A stretch of DNA of 64,000 nucleotides from Punica granatum (lineage: Eukaryota; Streptophyta; Magnoliopsida; Myrtales; Lythraceae): positions 1 to 64,000 of the forward strand of contig NW_022204313.1 of NCBI RefSeq assembly GCF_007655135.1, given 5' to 3'. The position numbers were made by a program, and so were the translations under genes. Each line of letters starts with the position of its first letter. Positions within the stretch are counted from its first letter, which is position 1. This document shows, one piece after another, positions 1-12,105 of the stretch. Below the pieces are notes generated by a model, which did no database searches, had not been told where the DNA came from, and saw only the letters and a program-made list of their open reading frames with translations.

Positions 1-288
1 AAAATATAATTAGAGTTGTGGTGCGCAGGAACGAGAATCAAGAAAAGACAAATACGCATTTTATCCTACAAATATATAATTAGAGTTGCTGTGCGCAGGA
101 ACGAGAATTAAGAAAAGACAAATAAAAGGATGATAAATTATGAGTGAGCAAGCGCACCCAGTATGATTTGATTTTTCTTAAGAGAATTATTTGGAAATGA
201 AAAAAGTTAATAATGAGAGAATGTGTAATTTTGCTACATGACAATTTATATGAACTAACTTTTCAGAAGTTTGAATTAACATGCTCAG
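1..288. repeat. Short tandem duplication, 70-bp period, then unannotated AT-rich DNA
   Basis: A segment containing TAGAGTTG, GTGCGCAGGAACGAGAAT and AAGAAAAGACAAATA occurs at about 5-55 and again at about 75-125, with two or three base differences. The rest up to the hAT element shows no coding signal. Confidence 0.6.
281..288. repeat. hAT target-site duplication, left copy
   Basis: ATGCTCAG, matched by ATGTTCAG at 2639-2646 (7 of 8 bases). Eight base pairs is the usual hAT duplication length. Confidence 0.7.
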
Positions 289-2638
289 TAGGGGTGGCAA
301 TTTTTGATACGACACGGAGTTAAACGGGTATGGGTTGGGATTTTTTGATAATCGGGTTCAACGGGTTCAACCCGTTTAGACACGATTATTAAACGTGTCT
401 AAACGGGTTGAACCCGTTCAACCGATTATACACGATTAAACCTGTTTATTTAGACGTGTTCAATCGTGTTTTGTAATCGTGTAACCCATTTACCCATTTA
501 TCTAACTGAATTTACTAAACTATCCTTTGAGTCTAAGTCTAACCCTAATTTCGAAAGTCTAACCCTAATTTCGAAACTATCCTTCCTCCAGTGTCCAGAA
601 GACTGCAGTCCTCCTCTCTCCTCGGTTCCTCCCATCGGCCTCCATTGTAAACCCTAACTCCATTATTCTCTCAGATTTCTCGGAATCCCGTCGAGGCTTC
701 GACGATGATCTGCTCAAGCTCAAGCTGTCAAAGAAACGGACCTCTTTTGATCTCTCCCCTCCGCCTTTCTCTTTTGTTTCTGGTAAGAATCCTACCCATT
801 TTACGCTTCCTTGCCGATCTGCTCTGAAATGGACTCGTCTGCTCTGTTTTGCAATCGTTTTGCCCGTTTAATATCGATCTGTCTGCTCTGTTTTGCAACC
901 GTTTCTGTCGTTTGATTGATCTGTCTGCTCTGTTTTGCAACTGTTTATGCTCGTTTCATCGATCTGTTGCCGACCCGATTGATCTCTATCTCTCTCGAGG
1001 CAGGGATCGATCTCTATGTGTGTACTCTGTTTTGGGCTGTTTCTATCACCCCCTTTCTCTTTCTGTTATCTTTAAGTGGAAGTTGCTGGAAAGACAATTT
1101 TTTTCCAGATGAAAACGTAATGGAATGATATGTAATGGAAAAAAGGAATTCAATGAAAACGTAATGCATTTATAGAATTGATTCAATAAGCAATGGAATG
1201 ATTAATTCGTTGTAATTCAGGAAAAAAATGAAGACTAATAATGCATCTCACTCGGTTTTTTTAATCCTATTCTGATAGTTCGAAAAACAAGTCTCGACCT
1301 CTTCATGCTTTGAGGTTGCTGTGCTGGGCTTCCATCATCGAGAGTAATTCCAGCTGCTCTGCTTGTTTGCTGAGGAATTTGGGGAGTAATTACAGAAGGA
1401 AAACTTTTTGTTTTACAGAAGGAAAAGTTTTTGTTTGCTGAGTAATTCCAACTGCTCTTCTGTTCCACTTTTGTGATACTGTTTGTCCATGAAGAACCTA
1501 CACCATGTTTCGCCAAGTGTTTGGCCTCTCTTCACTTTCTTTCTCTGTTATTATGCTAAGTCACACCTTCCTTTGCAATACTTGTGTGAATATTTTGAAT
1601 TTTATTGCTGCAATGTGAAGAATGAATCTTCTATTTTTATAATCAGTGCAAGCATATGCGTTTTACCTGTTCTGACTATATGAATTCAGGTTGTCCGGTA
1701 TGGAAGGTATCACCAATCTGTGTTTAAGTCTGAATGATTAAAGCACATTTCCAGTATGAGTTATTGGATAATTTTAGTCTGAGTTTCTCAGTTATTGGAT
1801 AATTTTAGTCTGAGTTTCCCACTACCCAGCATGCTACGACTTGTTTGACTGCTTTGACTGCCTTTTAATTTATAAGTTCTTTTTTCCATTCGTGTTAATC
1901 AGTTTCTCATTGTCTGTTTTTTTAGGAATAATGACATCAGAAAATAATTTGGAGGTGAACTTGGAATCTTCTGAGAGGGAAAAACACATGCCACGATAAA
2001 CCAAGATGATGATGTTTTGGAGCTTGATGTAGACGACATCCAAGACACTGCTGTAAATGTGTTTTTGGGCATTGAACTAGAATGTTATTGACTGTTTTAG
2101 CATTGAACATGAATGTTAAAGATGTGTTTTTCATTTTTGGGCTTTCACTTTCGGCAATGACCAATGAGGTCGCCTCTGTTTTTCCTTCTCAGATAAACGT
2201 GTCCCGTGTCACGTTAACAGGTCGTGTAAACGGGTTGAACGGATAAACGGGTTGAACAGATAAACGGGTCGTGTTAACGTGTACGAGTAAACGGGTTGAC
2301 GGATAAACGGGTCGTGTTAACGTGTACGAGTACACGGGTTCAACGGATACATGGGTAGGGCTGGCGTGTACTGGTAAACGGGTTGAACGGATAAACGGGT
2401 CGTGTTATCCGGTATCGGTTATAATCGTGTCGTGTATACGTATACCTATTATGACACGTTACGATAAACAGGTTTAATCGTGTCGTGTACGGGTTGACAC
2501 GAATAAACGTGTCGTGTACGGGTTTGCAAAATCTGACCCGTTTAATAATCGTGTCGTGTGTGAGTTATGACTTTGATGACACAAACCCATTTAGATACGA
2601 CACGTATAAACACGACACGACACGAATTGCCAGTTCTA
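289..2638. mobile_element. Non-autonomous hAT-family DNA transposon, 2,350 bp
   Basis: The left end reads TAGGGGTGGCAATT and the right end is its inverted counterpart (AATTGCCAGTTCTA), giving short imperfect terminal inverted repeats of hAT type. The flanks are an 8-bp duplication with one mismatch: ATGCTCAG at 281-288 and ATGTTCAG at 2639-2646. Both subterminal regions are crowded with AAACGGGT, GGGTTGAAC and CGTGTCGTG motifs in both orientations. The interior has a pyrimidine-rich leader-like stretch (about 500-1000) and, at 1931, an ATG followed by a short acidic reading frame that soon stops. This fits an internally deleted derivative of an autonomous hAT element. No transposase domain is visible. 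Confidence 0.75.
2215..2420. promoter_or_regulatory. Subterminal AAACGG cluster, candidate hAT transposase binding region
   Basis: Seven AAACGGGT copies occur here, alternating between GTAAACGGGTT and ATAAACGGGT contexts. AAACGG is the hexamer bound by maize Ac transposase in its subterminal regions. Extending that role to this element is inference. A smaller set in both orientations lies in the left subterminal region (about 320-420). Confidence 0.5.
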
Positions 2639-2646
2639 ATGTTCAG

Positions 2647-3286
2647 TGGGAAAAGATAATATTATTACTTAGCAGAAAGGCAACCGGATTCATTGTTCCA
2701 ATTATCTTGATGATGAAGAAAGCTGACTGTATAAATTTATGGATGTCGTATTCTAATTTGCCTTCCACAACATCCAATTGAATTGCACCACAATTTAGTC
2801 CATAAAAGTTTTCTCGTCCCAATTTCCAAGAAATCAATATACATGAATAGTCGTTCAATAGAGAATTATCCGATAATATTTCATTTCCTTTCGTAATGAG
2901 GATGTGGATGCAATCATTAGGATTATTAACGAATAAAAATAAGGAGGGAATGAAACAAAAATGATTTTATTTTGTGAGAATTAAGAATATCCTGCACTAT
3001 TAAGTATAAATGATTTAGTTTATATGAGATGATCTTGTGAGTGGAGTGTATCTATACTATACTAGTGCGCCAGTCTTCTGAATCCTTTTGTTCTTTGCCA
3101 TTTCCACATTTGAAAATTTTCGCTTTTCATCTTAAGGATATCTTTTATCTCACTTTCCGTTTCTAATATTGATTGTTTTATCAAAAAATATTAATAAAGA
3201 TGATTACGCTGAGACTTTGACAGTCAATTTTCCATATAAACTACCAATTAATATTTACGCTCACTCGCGCTCCTGTATTCTTTTTT
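2647..3286. other. Intergenic, nothing recognised
   Basis: AT-rich DNA with short frames only. No repeat boundary or domain was recognised. Confidence 0.5.
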
Positions 3287-3713
3287 GGATAAATTGTACT
3301 GATAGTCCAAAAAGTTTTACAAATATTTCAATATGGTACAAAAATTTTTTTTTGCTACTTGATAGTACAAAATGTTTCAAAGTTATTTCAGTATAGTACA
3401 AACCGTCATCTCGCTATTGACGCTGTCAAGCCGTCCTTTACAAGACCTGTAAATTTTGCACCATCGTATAACTTACGTAAAACACTTTGTATTATTAAGT
3501 TACAACTTCAAAACATTTTGTACCATCATGTAACGTCTCACAAAAACCGGTTTTGCACAATTAGTGTCGGCTTGACGGCGTCAATGGTGAGATGACGGTT
3601 TGTACTATATTGAAACAACTTTGAAACATTTTGTATTATCAAGTAACAAAAAAACTTTTTGTACTATATTGAAACATTTGTAAAACTTTTTGGACCAACG
3701 ATGTAATTTACCC
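3287..3713. mobile_element. 427-bp long-TIR MITE, copy 1
   Basis: It begins GGATAAATTGTACT and ends with the inverted counterpart (ATGTAATTTACCC). The terminal inverted repeats are about 130 bp and rich in TAGTACAAAATGTTTCAAAG-like motifs. The interior is present in inverted orientation in the 428-bp element at 20265-20692. The termini match the larger element at 21369-22453, which has a clear 9-bp duplication, so a Mutator-like origin is likely. The flanks here are T-rich and do not give a decisive duplication. Confidence 0.75.
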
Positions 3714-6047
3714 TTTTTTTTCCCTTCACTCTCTTAGCCGCTCTCCCCTCTCCCCTTTTTCGTTGACATCTTCTTTATCACCGCCTCAATAGAGCCCGCT
3801 GGCAACCTGAAGGTGGAGGCCACCGGTGAAGCCCACGGCCGGTCACCCCTCTAATATAGGGTTTCATTATCTTTTTAACTTTTAGTTTTAAATTTTTTTT
3901 ATTAAAATTATGTTGGGGTTCCTTGTCCAGCTTTTGTGTGCCGCGTGGCACTATTAAATACGACTTTAGCTTTAGTGGGCCGACCCCGCTCGACTGGATT
4001 AGTCAGGACCCAATTGGACTTTGCTTAAGTGGAACGAGCGTCGAACTGTTTAAACGAATCCCCGTTGGTAGTATGTACATAATTTTGATACTTAAACTTG
4101 CACAATATGTAAATTCACAAAAATAAAATTAAGGACAGTCCTACAAATCTACACAAACTCTTGAATTTGATTAACTTCATATCAATAACTTTTTTCTTAT
4201 ATTTCAGCAATGAGTTACCATGATTATCTTATCATCATCATCATCGTTACCACCTTGATATCTAGAATCCTAATGGACCTTGACCAATCCAATAGGTTCT
4301 ACTTATGTTTGCCCATTAAAAGTAAAAATCTCACAATCGTGAATTTTTTTTTCATTCACGATACGTAATCCCAAAATCTTATTTAAATGAACGAGTGGTA
4401 GATCATTTGAATCGACCCATATTGATGGATTGATTATCTATTTTGAGATAACAATAAAAGTTGACAAGTACTTTTCTTTCTCCAAAACTCCTGAACATTT
4501 TCGCCTTTAGAATCTTCCACATATGACCACATAATTGGGTAACTATCCCGATCAAATTATCTAATCCCATAGAGTTCTATTCATTAGGAACCAAATAAAC
4601 GTTTACATTCCTGTATATCTCACAGAAATAATCTAAAGAGTCTAGATTAATCTCAAAATTTATTAAATATTCAACTTATCAACTAAATTGAATTTCTAAT
4701 TTGCCGATCAGCAGAAACTTCATCTATTAATAACATTTTTTCCCAAAATATTGTATCAGATTGAATGGTCGTTCGATCCTTTCACTTATCAAGTAACACT
4801 CTCATGTCTACCAAAAAAAAAAAAGTCTCATGTATGTGGTCATAAAGAAGGAATAATATAATGTAACCCCACTAGGGGAAATAAAAGAAGTGTTCATAGA
4901 TTGTCACAAATTCACAATATTTCTGCATGCTGATAGGACAAAGATGAGTATTACAGTGAAATAATCAATAATGTGTAGGATGCACGTTTGATATTCTTTC
5001 AGCATGCCGCGTCGGCAAAGACGAGGTTCGAAATTGTTACATATGTTCAGTCAGCGTGACGAATCTATGGCCTGTAAATGAGTCACCGCTCGTCAATTGA
5101 TTGGAATGGCAATGATAGCATGTTGGGATTTAGAATGGCAATGATCGCGTGTGGAAGTTAATTAATTCAAGCTCAACCATTACTACGTCAAAGAGAGAGT
5201 CACAGATCCAAGATAATAAAAATTGACAAAAGATCACCTAAAAAAACTCAAAAAAAATACTAGTCTAAATAATAAAAAATTTAATTATTAATATTTTTCT
5301 TTCATTGTACTAGATCGATCAGCCTCCATCATAACTGAAAAAAATAATAAAAAATTGACAAAATGCAAATAACCTAAAATGAGACTAAGAATTGTGGAAA
5401 TTAATATAAACTCAAATTTTTAAATCTCAATTGAGTCCATGAAAAGTGTCTTGATAGCTCTACGATACAACAACCATGTTTGATGAGTTATTTATTAATT
5501 TTTTTGGCGTGCACCTTAGTATCCGTGAGGTCCAATATGTTCCGACTAATCTTGCTCGGATCGGATTTGGCCAAATAAGGAATAAAACTCTATAAATAAT
5601 GGATTTTCTCTATTCACATAGCTCTAACATGAGACTTTATTTAAGGGGGAAAAGTATCGAATCGCTTGAAATCAATTCAAGTTCGTCACTCTTTGGCTTT
5701 TACGCAGGTTGAGGGTCATATGGATGGAGATTGCACAAATTTGGTTGTTAGAATGTCCATACAAATTCTCCACAAAGGATTATATCGCCAGTGTTGGGTA
5801 TTCTGATAAAGCTAATTAAGATAACATACGTGTATAGCACTCTGTCTCCCATTACCATCGCCTTGCTCATCATCCACTCTCGTTTGACCAATATTAATTG
5901 GTCTCACTTAATTCTTTTTCTTTGTCCACTTAGGTCGAAGAGTCTCGAATGATCCTATCTTACACGATTAATATAAGTGGTTGAGAACTCGCCCATGATT
6001 GTAAAAACAAAGTTGTTGTGTTGGATGGCATCCTGAGTCGGAGCAAT
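3714..6047. other. Intergenic, nothing recognised
   Basis: A GC-richer patch at 3770-3860 is followed by AT-rich sequence with no long frame, RNA gene or clear terminal repeats. Confidence 0.5.
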
Positions 6048-6054
6048 CGCGCAC

Positions 6055-6524
6055 CACTACAACAAAATAGTTTGTTAGCAATTGAATGATCAATTTCAAT
6101 TACTAAAAAGTAGTTTTTAATAACTAAAATATTTTTCCAACTGTATATATATTTAGTTGTCAAATCCGTTAGCTACTTAACTGTAGCAATTGATACATAA
6201 CCAAATTATCATAGTTGTTGTAGGTTTTACAAACTACATTTTACTATTTAACAACTAATAGTTTAGTTGTTAAAGAGTTTATTAGTAGCTAAATAAACTC
6301 TTCTAACAACTAAACTTTTCATTTTATCAAAGAGTAAAATGTAGTCAGTTAAGACCTATAACAACTATAATGACTTGGTTGCATATCAGTTGCTAAGTTC
6401 AGTAGTTAAAAGACTTGACAACTAAATATATATATGGTTAAAAAATATTTTAGTTGTTAAATATTACTGTTTAGCAACTAAAATTGTTTGCTTAGTTGCT
6501 AATAAATTACTTTTTTTTGTAGTG
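6055..6524. mobile_element. 470-bp foldback element with CACTAC ends
   Basis: The left end is CACTACAACAAAATA and the right end, read inverted, is CACTACAAAAAAAAG. Most of the interior is one imperfect palindrome built from TTTAGTTGTTAA and TAGCAACTAA motifs. The exact 7-bp repeat CGCGCAC flanks it (6048-6054 and 6525-6531). The ends look like CACTA/En-Spm, but that group normally makes 2-3 bp duplications, so the class is unsure. Confidence 0.65.
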
Positions 6525-6531
6525 CGCGCAC

Positions 6532-8447
6532 ATGTTGATGCACCCGATCCCGTTAATTAGCGGTGGATTGCTGGGCCAGAAAATTAAAGAAAGTGCACTA
6601 ACTCATCGCATTTTTAATTAACAGGAGATGACTCAAATATAGAAGAATTCATTTATCGGTCTCAAATTTGAATTATACTACGTATAGGAAGTACTTATTT
6701 TAACGGATACGTACATTACCACTCACAGACCTTCACATTTTATCATTACAATCGATGACCACATCATCGAAGATAATTATAGATTTCATTGGTTTGACGG
6801 TCCACATATTAATGAAGTTCAGGAAGAATGGACGATTATTTGACTGAATACTAGTTGAACTTTGCAAGGACGTGGTGTGAAGTGTGCATGAGCCACCATT
6901 GTAAATCTATAAAAGTCTCAAACAATACCGTCCTACAAACATGGCTACTCACCGATATCTAGTGGAATCATACCGGAAATGCTTTTCTTTCCCATCCGGA
7001 ATGCAAGCTATATACATTCTGCTGTCCTGCCAACCAGATGCAACCTCGTGGCTAAAGGAGTTGGCGATTGATTGGAGTCTATATTTAGAATGAAGAAGGT
7101 CCTACGTCAGTTATTGAGTGAAATTAAGACAGAAACCATTCCAAGAGCTGGTCCAGCTTAAGCCGGTGATGATGCATCTTTATTTTTATGTGTGAGCTCG
7201 AACTTCGATCACGGTTTCAAAAAGTTCATGCTGATGCGACATTGTACCCTGGGTTCATATATAATTTTATGAGCGTTAGCTTGGATTGTAATAGAAAATA
7301 GAAAATTTTATTATTCTTGGTCTCCTAATTTGTATCAACTAGCCATTTCCTACTCCAAAGATACTACCGCCTATACTTGAATCACCCGATCTTTCATCGT
7401 GTATCCGCCAAGGAATTCATAGGAGTCCAATCAGAGTGAAACCTTGAATTATAACCATTTTCACGAAGGTAGATGAAACTTCAACAGCTACATCAAACGC
7501 CCTAAGAAATGTTCATTTTAGTTGGTTCTAGAGGAACAATGACTTTAACTTCAGCTGAAATACATATTCTTTGCATATGAGTTTATTTATGTTATAATAT
7601 ATAGTCCATTTAACTAGGAATTTCTTATATTAACAAAGAGCATAATTAAGTACAAGGACAATCGAGCATAATAATAATCAAATTAATAAGGAAAATAATA
7701 TTAAAAATAAAAGAAAATTTCTCTCAAGATTATTGGTAAAAGGCTGTGGTTAATATCTCAATAAGTTGAAGAAGATGGAATTTTTTTTTACGAAAACAAT
7801 AAAATTGGAAAAAAAAAATAATTCGGAGGAGGCAAAGAAACCAACGTGTTTTCCGGTCTTTTGCATTTTTACATTTTGATGACAAAAGAAATGAGGGCTT
7901 GAATACAAAAAAAAAAAAAAAGAAGGGCAGCATAACCCATTTTTCTTTCTTTTGTATGATTTTTTTTTAAAAAATAGCTTAATAAAACAAGATACGTATA
8001 TGGAAAAGTATCTTTTTTAATAAAATAAATTATTAAAAACTAAAGAAAGCTGCGAGAGTATGAAAACCTCTTGTATTCTTCCTCCCAACGCTCAAAAAAC
8101 TGTAAGTTAATTTATGGTATTTCAATACATATATTACTTTCTTACTTCATTGATGAGACTTTAGGTGTTCTCAATAGATATATTGAAAATAATAGGCGTC
8201 AGTTTAGGGTTCATCACGGGGTAGAATATCTACAATTTGCTTTTCATGCTTTAGATGATTGATCTTGAGCGCTGAATCTTAGCCTCCAATGCAACCCAAG
8301 TTCATAATTAGTCACTGGACAGTCTTTAGAATTCACCCCCAAACGTGGACGATATCAGGCTACATTCATGGGACAGTGTCCTTTTCCTATGGATGGATTT
8401 CCTGGACACTGGACAGTGATTGTTTCATGTTTTCTTTTGTCTATTGT
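6532..8447. other. Intergenic, nothing recognised
   Basis: AT-rich DNA with homopolymer runs (for example around 7780-7970). Short frames on both strands lack domains. Confidence 0.5.
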
Positions 8448-8452
8448 CTATT

Positions 8453-9009
8453 TGTTGAGATATGTTGTCCCATACGAAAAATCGAGAAAGAAATCACAAA
8501 CTTATATAAGACTTGAGTAAAAAATCTATCAACTTAAATTTTTGGGCCCAAGTGAAAATTTGTATATGGTATCAGTGTCGGTTACGCTTTTGCGCACATG
8601 TGCGGGCTCACACAACGCTAGATTCGGTTTCGAGGTAGCCAAGAGTGCTTCTCATGTTAGTCAGGCCCGAGAGTGGCCTGGTCCAATTTTGATGTAGTTA
8701 AAGGTGCACTTCTAGTTAGACCCGAGTATGAAGCTCGATGCTAGTTTGGTGTTTGTCCCTCTCACCCGAGCACATAAGAGGATGTCCGGATTGTGATTAG
8801 TTGTTGAGAGTGAGTGTTTAAGGGCACAACGCATGTGCTGGACCACACGCTGTTCCGTGATGACGGATGTCGAGATATGTTATTCCACACAAAAAAATTG
8901 AGAAAGAAACCACAAGCGTATATGAGACTTGGGTCCATCAATCTATCAATTTAAGTTTTTGGAATGCAGATGGGTTCAAGTTCGTATAGGCCCAGTGAAA
9001 ATTTGTACA
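8453..9009 (+). mobile_element. TRIM (miniature LTR retroelement), about 557 bp
   Basis: Two related terminal repeats lie at about 8453-8566 and 8868-9009. Both begin TGT-GAGATATGTT and end GTGAAAATTTGTA(T/C)A. The left repeat is followed at once by TGGTATCAG (8567-8575), a match to the tRNA-Met primer binding site of plant LTR elements. The internal region is about 300 bp and noncoding. The right repeat has about 28 extra bp. The flanking pentamers CTATT (8448-8452) and CTATC (9010-9014) resemble a 5-bp duplication with one mismatch. Confidence 0.65.
8567..8575 (+). promoter_or_regulatory. TRIM primer binding site
   Basis: TGGTATCAG directly follows the left terminal repeat, complementary to the 3' end of initiator tRNA-Met. 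The three bases after it (TGT) already depart from the usual AGC. Confidence 0.55.
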
Positions 9010-9205
9010 CTATCTCTATTTAATATTTAAGATAAGGTTAATTACTTAAAAAAGTAAGACTTTTGCACTTTTTCCTTGGTGATTAACCCTCAGATAAACT
9101 TGAGATCTGCACGATATGTCCATTCCAGACTTAAAAGAAATGGAGTCAATAACTAAATCAAAGAGTGTTGATATGTTGGTGAAAAGGAGATGGACGAAAG
9201 AAATG

Positions 9206-9302
9206 TGAGATAAGAAAGAGATTGATTAAAGACATTTTGACTCTATCCACCGCAAGATAAGAAAGAGATTGATTGAAGACAATTGGACTCTATCCTCCGC
9301 AA
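9206..9302. repeat. Tandem duplication of about 46 bp
   Basis: GATAAGAAAGAGATTGATT followed by a GACTCTATCC-CCGCAA tail occurs twice head to tail with a few substitutions. Confidence 0.6.
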
Positions 9303-10548
9303 ACTAATCTTTCGGCAGTTGAACATGCAGGGGCCGAGCAAGAAATTATGTTCGGGGAGGATATTAGGAATTATAACAAAATTTTGAGGGCCAAAGTAAA
9401 AAATATTAAACTATTTATGAGGGCATTTATTTTTTTAGGTGGAAAGTTTTTATGTTTGATAAATTTATACAAACATTTATTTGAAATTGCAAATCTTAAG
9501 GACAGGCAATTGTTCCCCGGAGCTTCATCACTAGCTCCGTTCCTGCTGGCAGGGGCAATGGCTATGGCTGCGGTTGATCATGGCTGGGGCGTCCCGACAA
9601 GGATTCTTCTTCTTTATCTTATTTCCTTTTTACGTTATGATTTTGTATAAAAACAGTGACATATAATTTTTTTTACATTATATTATAATTATAAGAGAGG
9701 TTTATGATATCAATAAATAAGACAAAAAAAAGAATAGTAAAGGTCAATTTTGGCCTTCACGTTTAAACATTTTTTGTAGTATATATTAGCCCCAAACTTA
9801 TTTTTGGACTAATTGTAGTCCCCAATCTTCCCTAGTTCGTCTAATTTTTGTCCTATTATTATTTTTTAATAATGAATGCTGAGGTAGTATTTTAATTAAA
9901 TAAAAAATAAATTTCAAAACATTAAAAATATACTTAAAAGTTATAAAAGTGGAAAAAAACTCAAATTGAAATGGAAAAGGGAGGGCACTGGAAGGGGGCC
10001 TCTCTGACTGCCACCCTTACCCCTCTAAGGTTGCCGATGGCATGTACATTAGTCAATTACCTCAGCAAGGGAAGTTTGGATACAAATGAGACACCCGCCT
10101 CTCTTAATCGAGAGATCCCGATTTGGTCCAAGCTGGAACTGCCCATTAGGGGAAGAAGGGACTTCACAGGCGGCAACCCCTCCCCTCTGAGGACGTTGAT
10201 GGCCTATATGCTCATTGACGTCCTCAAAGGGGGAGGAAGAGCCACCAACGAGGCCCCACTCCTTCCCTAATGATCTAGAGATCCCAACTCTGACCAAATT
10301 GGATCTCCTAATTAAGGGGCTTTTACTGGCTGCAAACCTCCCCTCTGAGGTCATCATAAAGCGCACACGTCGGCGACCTCAAAGCCAGGGATGCCCACTG
10401 ACAAGGCACCCTCTATCCCCCTCCATTTTCCCTTTTGGTTTGCGATTTTTTAGCTTTTAAATATTTTTAATATTTAATCAATTAACTTTTATTTAAACTT
10501 TGAATTATCACTGAAAACACTGAATTATCACTAAACTTAATATCCTTG
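9303..10548. other. Intergenic, with a GC-rich low-complexity patch at about 9970-10440
   Basis: The GC-rich patch gives open frames on both strands (99-105 codons). It contains repeated CCTCCCCTCTGAGG-type blocks and the frames match no recognised domain. I treat it as degenerate repetitive DNA. Confidence 0.45.
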
Positions 10549-11130
10549 TTAAGAGTTAATAATAAGAGTCAATCCCACATCGGAAAATGGAAAAAAAAAA
10601 TCCTTGGTTTTATAAGAGATTACTATCACGATTCGACAACTTAAATTTTTATGTAGAAAATGGGCCAATCGTTTATAAATTCAATAAAAATTATACATGA
10701 TATCAGAGGGGATTCCGTGTCCCTGTGGTCTCACATCACACCAAGTCCAAGTTCGAAACAGGCAAATTGCATCTCATGTTAGAAAGGCCCGAGTATGGAA
10801 GTGGAGCCCGGCTCAAAGTAGTTCAAGCAGAAGTCGAGAGTTAAAGATACGATCAGTCCCCCATGGGTGAAAAGAAATCCTTGAGTTGATAAGAGATTGA
10901 GTGACACAGGTCAAGTCCAATTTCGAAACAGGCAAATTGCATCTCATGTTAGAAAGGTCCGAGTATGGAAGTGGAAGCCTGGCTCGTAGTAGTTCAAGCA
11001 GAAGTCAAGAGTTAAAGATACGATCAGTCCCCCATGGGCGAAAAGAAATCCTTGAGTTAATAAGGGATTGAGTATCATAACCCGTCAGATTAAATTTTTG
11101 GATTGAAAATGGCTCCAATTGCTTATAGGA
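10549..11130 (+). mobile_element. Degenerate TRIM-like element with internal duplication
   Basis: An LTR-like block (about 10549-10695, with TCCCACATCGG and CCTTGG-TTATAAGAGATT) is followed by TGATATCAGAGGGG, close to a tRNA-Met primer site. A related block recurs at about 11040-11130. Between them, about 170 bp (10741-10910) is repeated at 10911-11081 with few changes, from AAGTCCAA-TTCGAAACAGGC to the CCATGGG-GAAAAGAAATCC block. No coding sequence is visible. Ends are approximate. Confidence 0.5.
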
Positions 11131-11149
11131 GATTGAGTATTAAGATTTT

Positions 11150-12074
11150 ATTTTCTCATACGATATATTGATACAATTTTATCCCAATTTACACCACCTG
11201 ATATTCGAAAGTCCAATGAGCCGCCCCTGACTAATTGATGTTCAAGATGAGTTGGATCGCTACGGAGTATATTCATAATATTTGGATTCGAAATCTTATT
11301 AATCACAATATTCGGATTCGAAACCTTATTCAATGGTAAGAGGTGCCGAACCATCCATGTTTGTTATTGATACAGACAACATTTTCCTGGGTGAGAAGCG
11401 GCTACTTTCCTCTGTTCGATCATATCAAAGAAAAATGTTCTTTAAATATTAATTAGTTTAATATTCCTCCATCTAGTCATTGAGAGGAAAAGAATCAGTT
11501 GAGGACTTTCAAAGACGACGTGAAGCATCGGAACATATCCGTTTTATGCAGAAGTTCCCCATGATACACCCTTTATGAGTACGCAGTCATCGTATGGGAT
11601 CAATGAATTATTCAAGATAAAATTAAATAATAATTTTTATGCCTAGAGAAGGGATAGTACGTTTCGGCACGTTAATGCTTTCGTAATAAACAATATGTTG
11701 ATGATTATGAGCTAATGCCGCGTATGATGTCGATCTTGTAGTTATTTCCCGAAAATGAAAATTCCCAGGTGGATTGTATGTAAATTAAACTTGTATTATA
11801 TAAATATAGATATATTCCATGCGTGTATAACGTATTGACATTTAACAAGTAGATAAATTAATATTTTAGGTGACTAATAGATAATGAATTTCAATACATA
11901 CGCAAAGGAGAACAACTTATATTGTGTATTGAAATCAAGAGCAATTATAGCAAATATTCGAGAAGTTAAAGACTCCGTTTGTTGTAATTTGATTAATACT
12001 TTTTCACGTCACGTGATGAATTACGTAGAATTTCTCAACGTAAAGAAGATAGACCATATGTGCCGGGAATTGCT

Positions 12075-12105
<31 letters not shown>

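Noticed and set aside
9273..9650. 125-codon frame
   Set aside because: AT-rich, no recognised domain, and its start lies in a short tandem duplication.
9971..10460. Overlapping frames on both strands in GC-rich DNA
   Set aside because: Open on both strands because of GC-rich repetitive composition; no domain.
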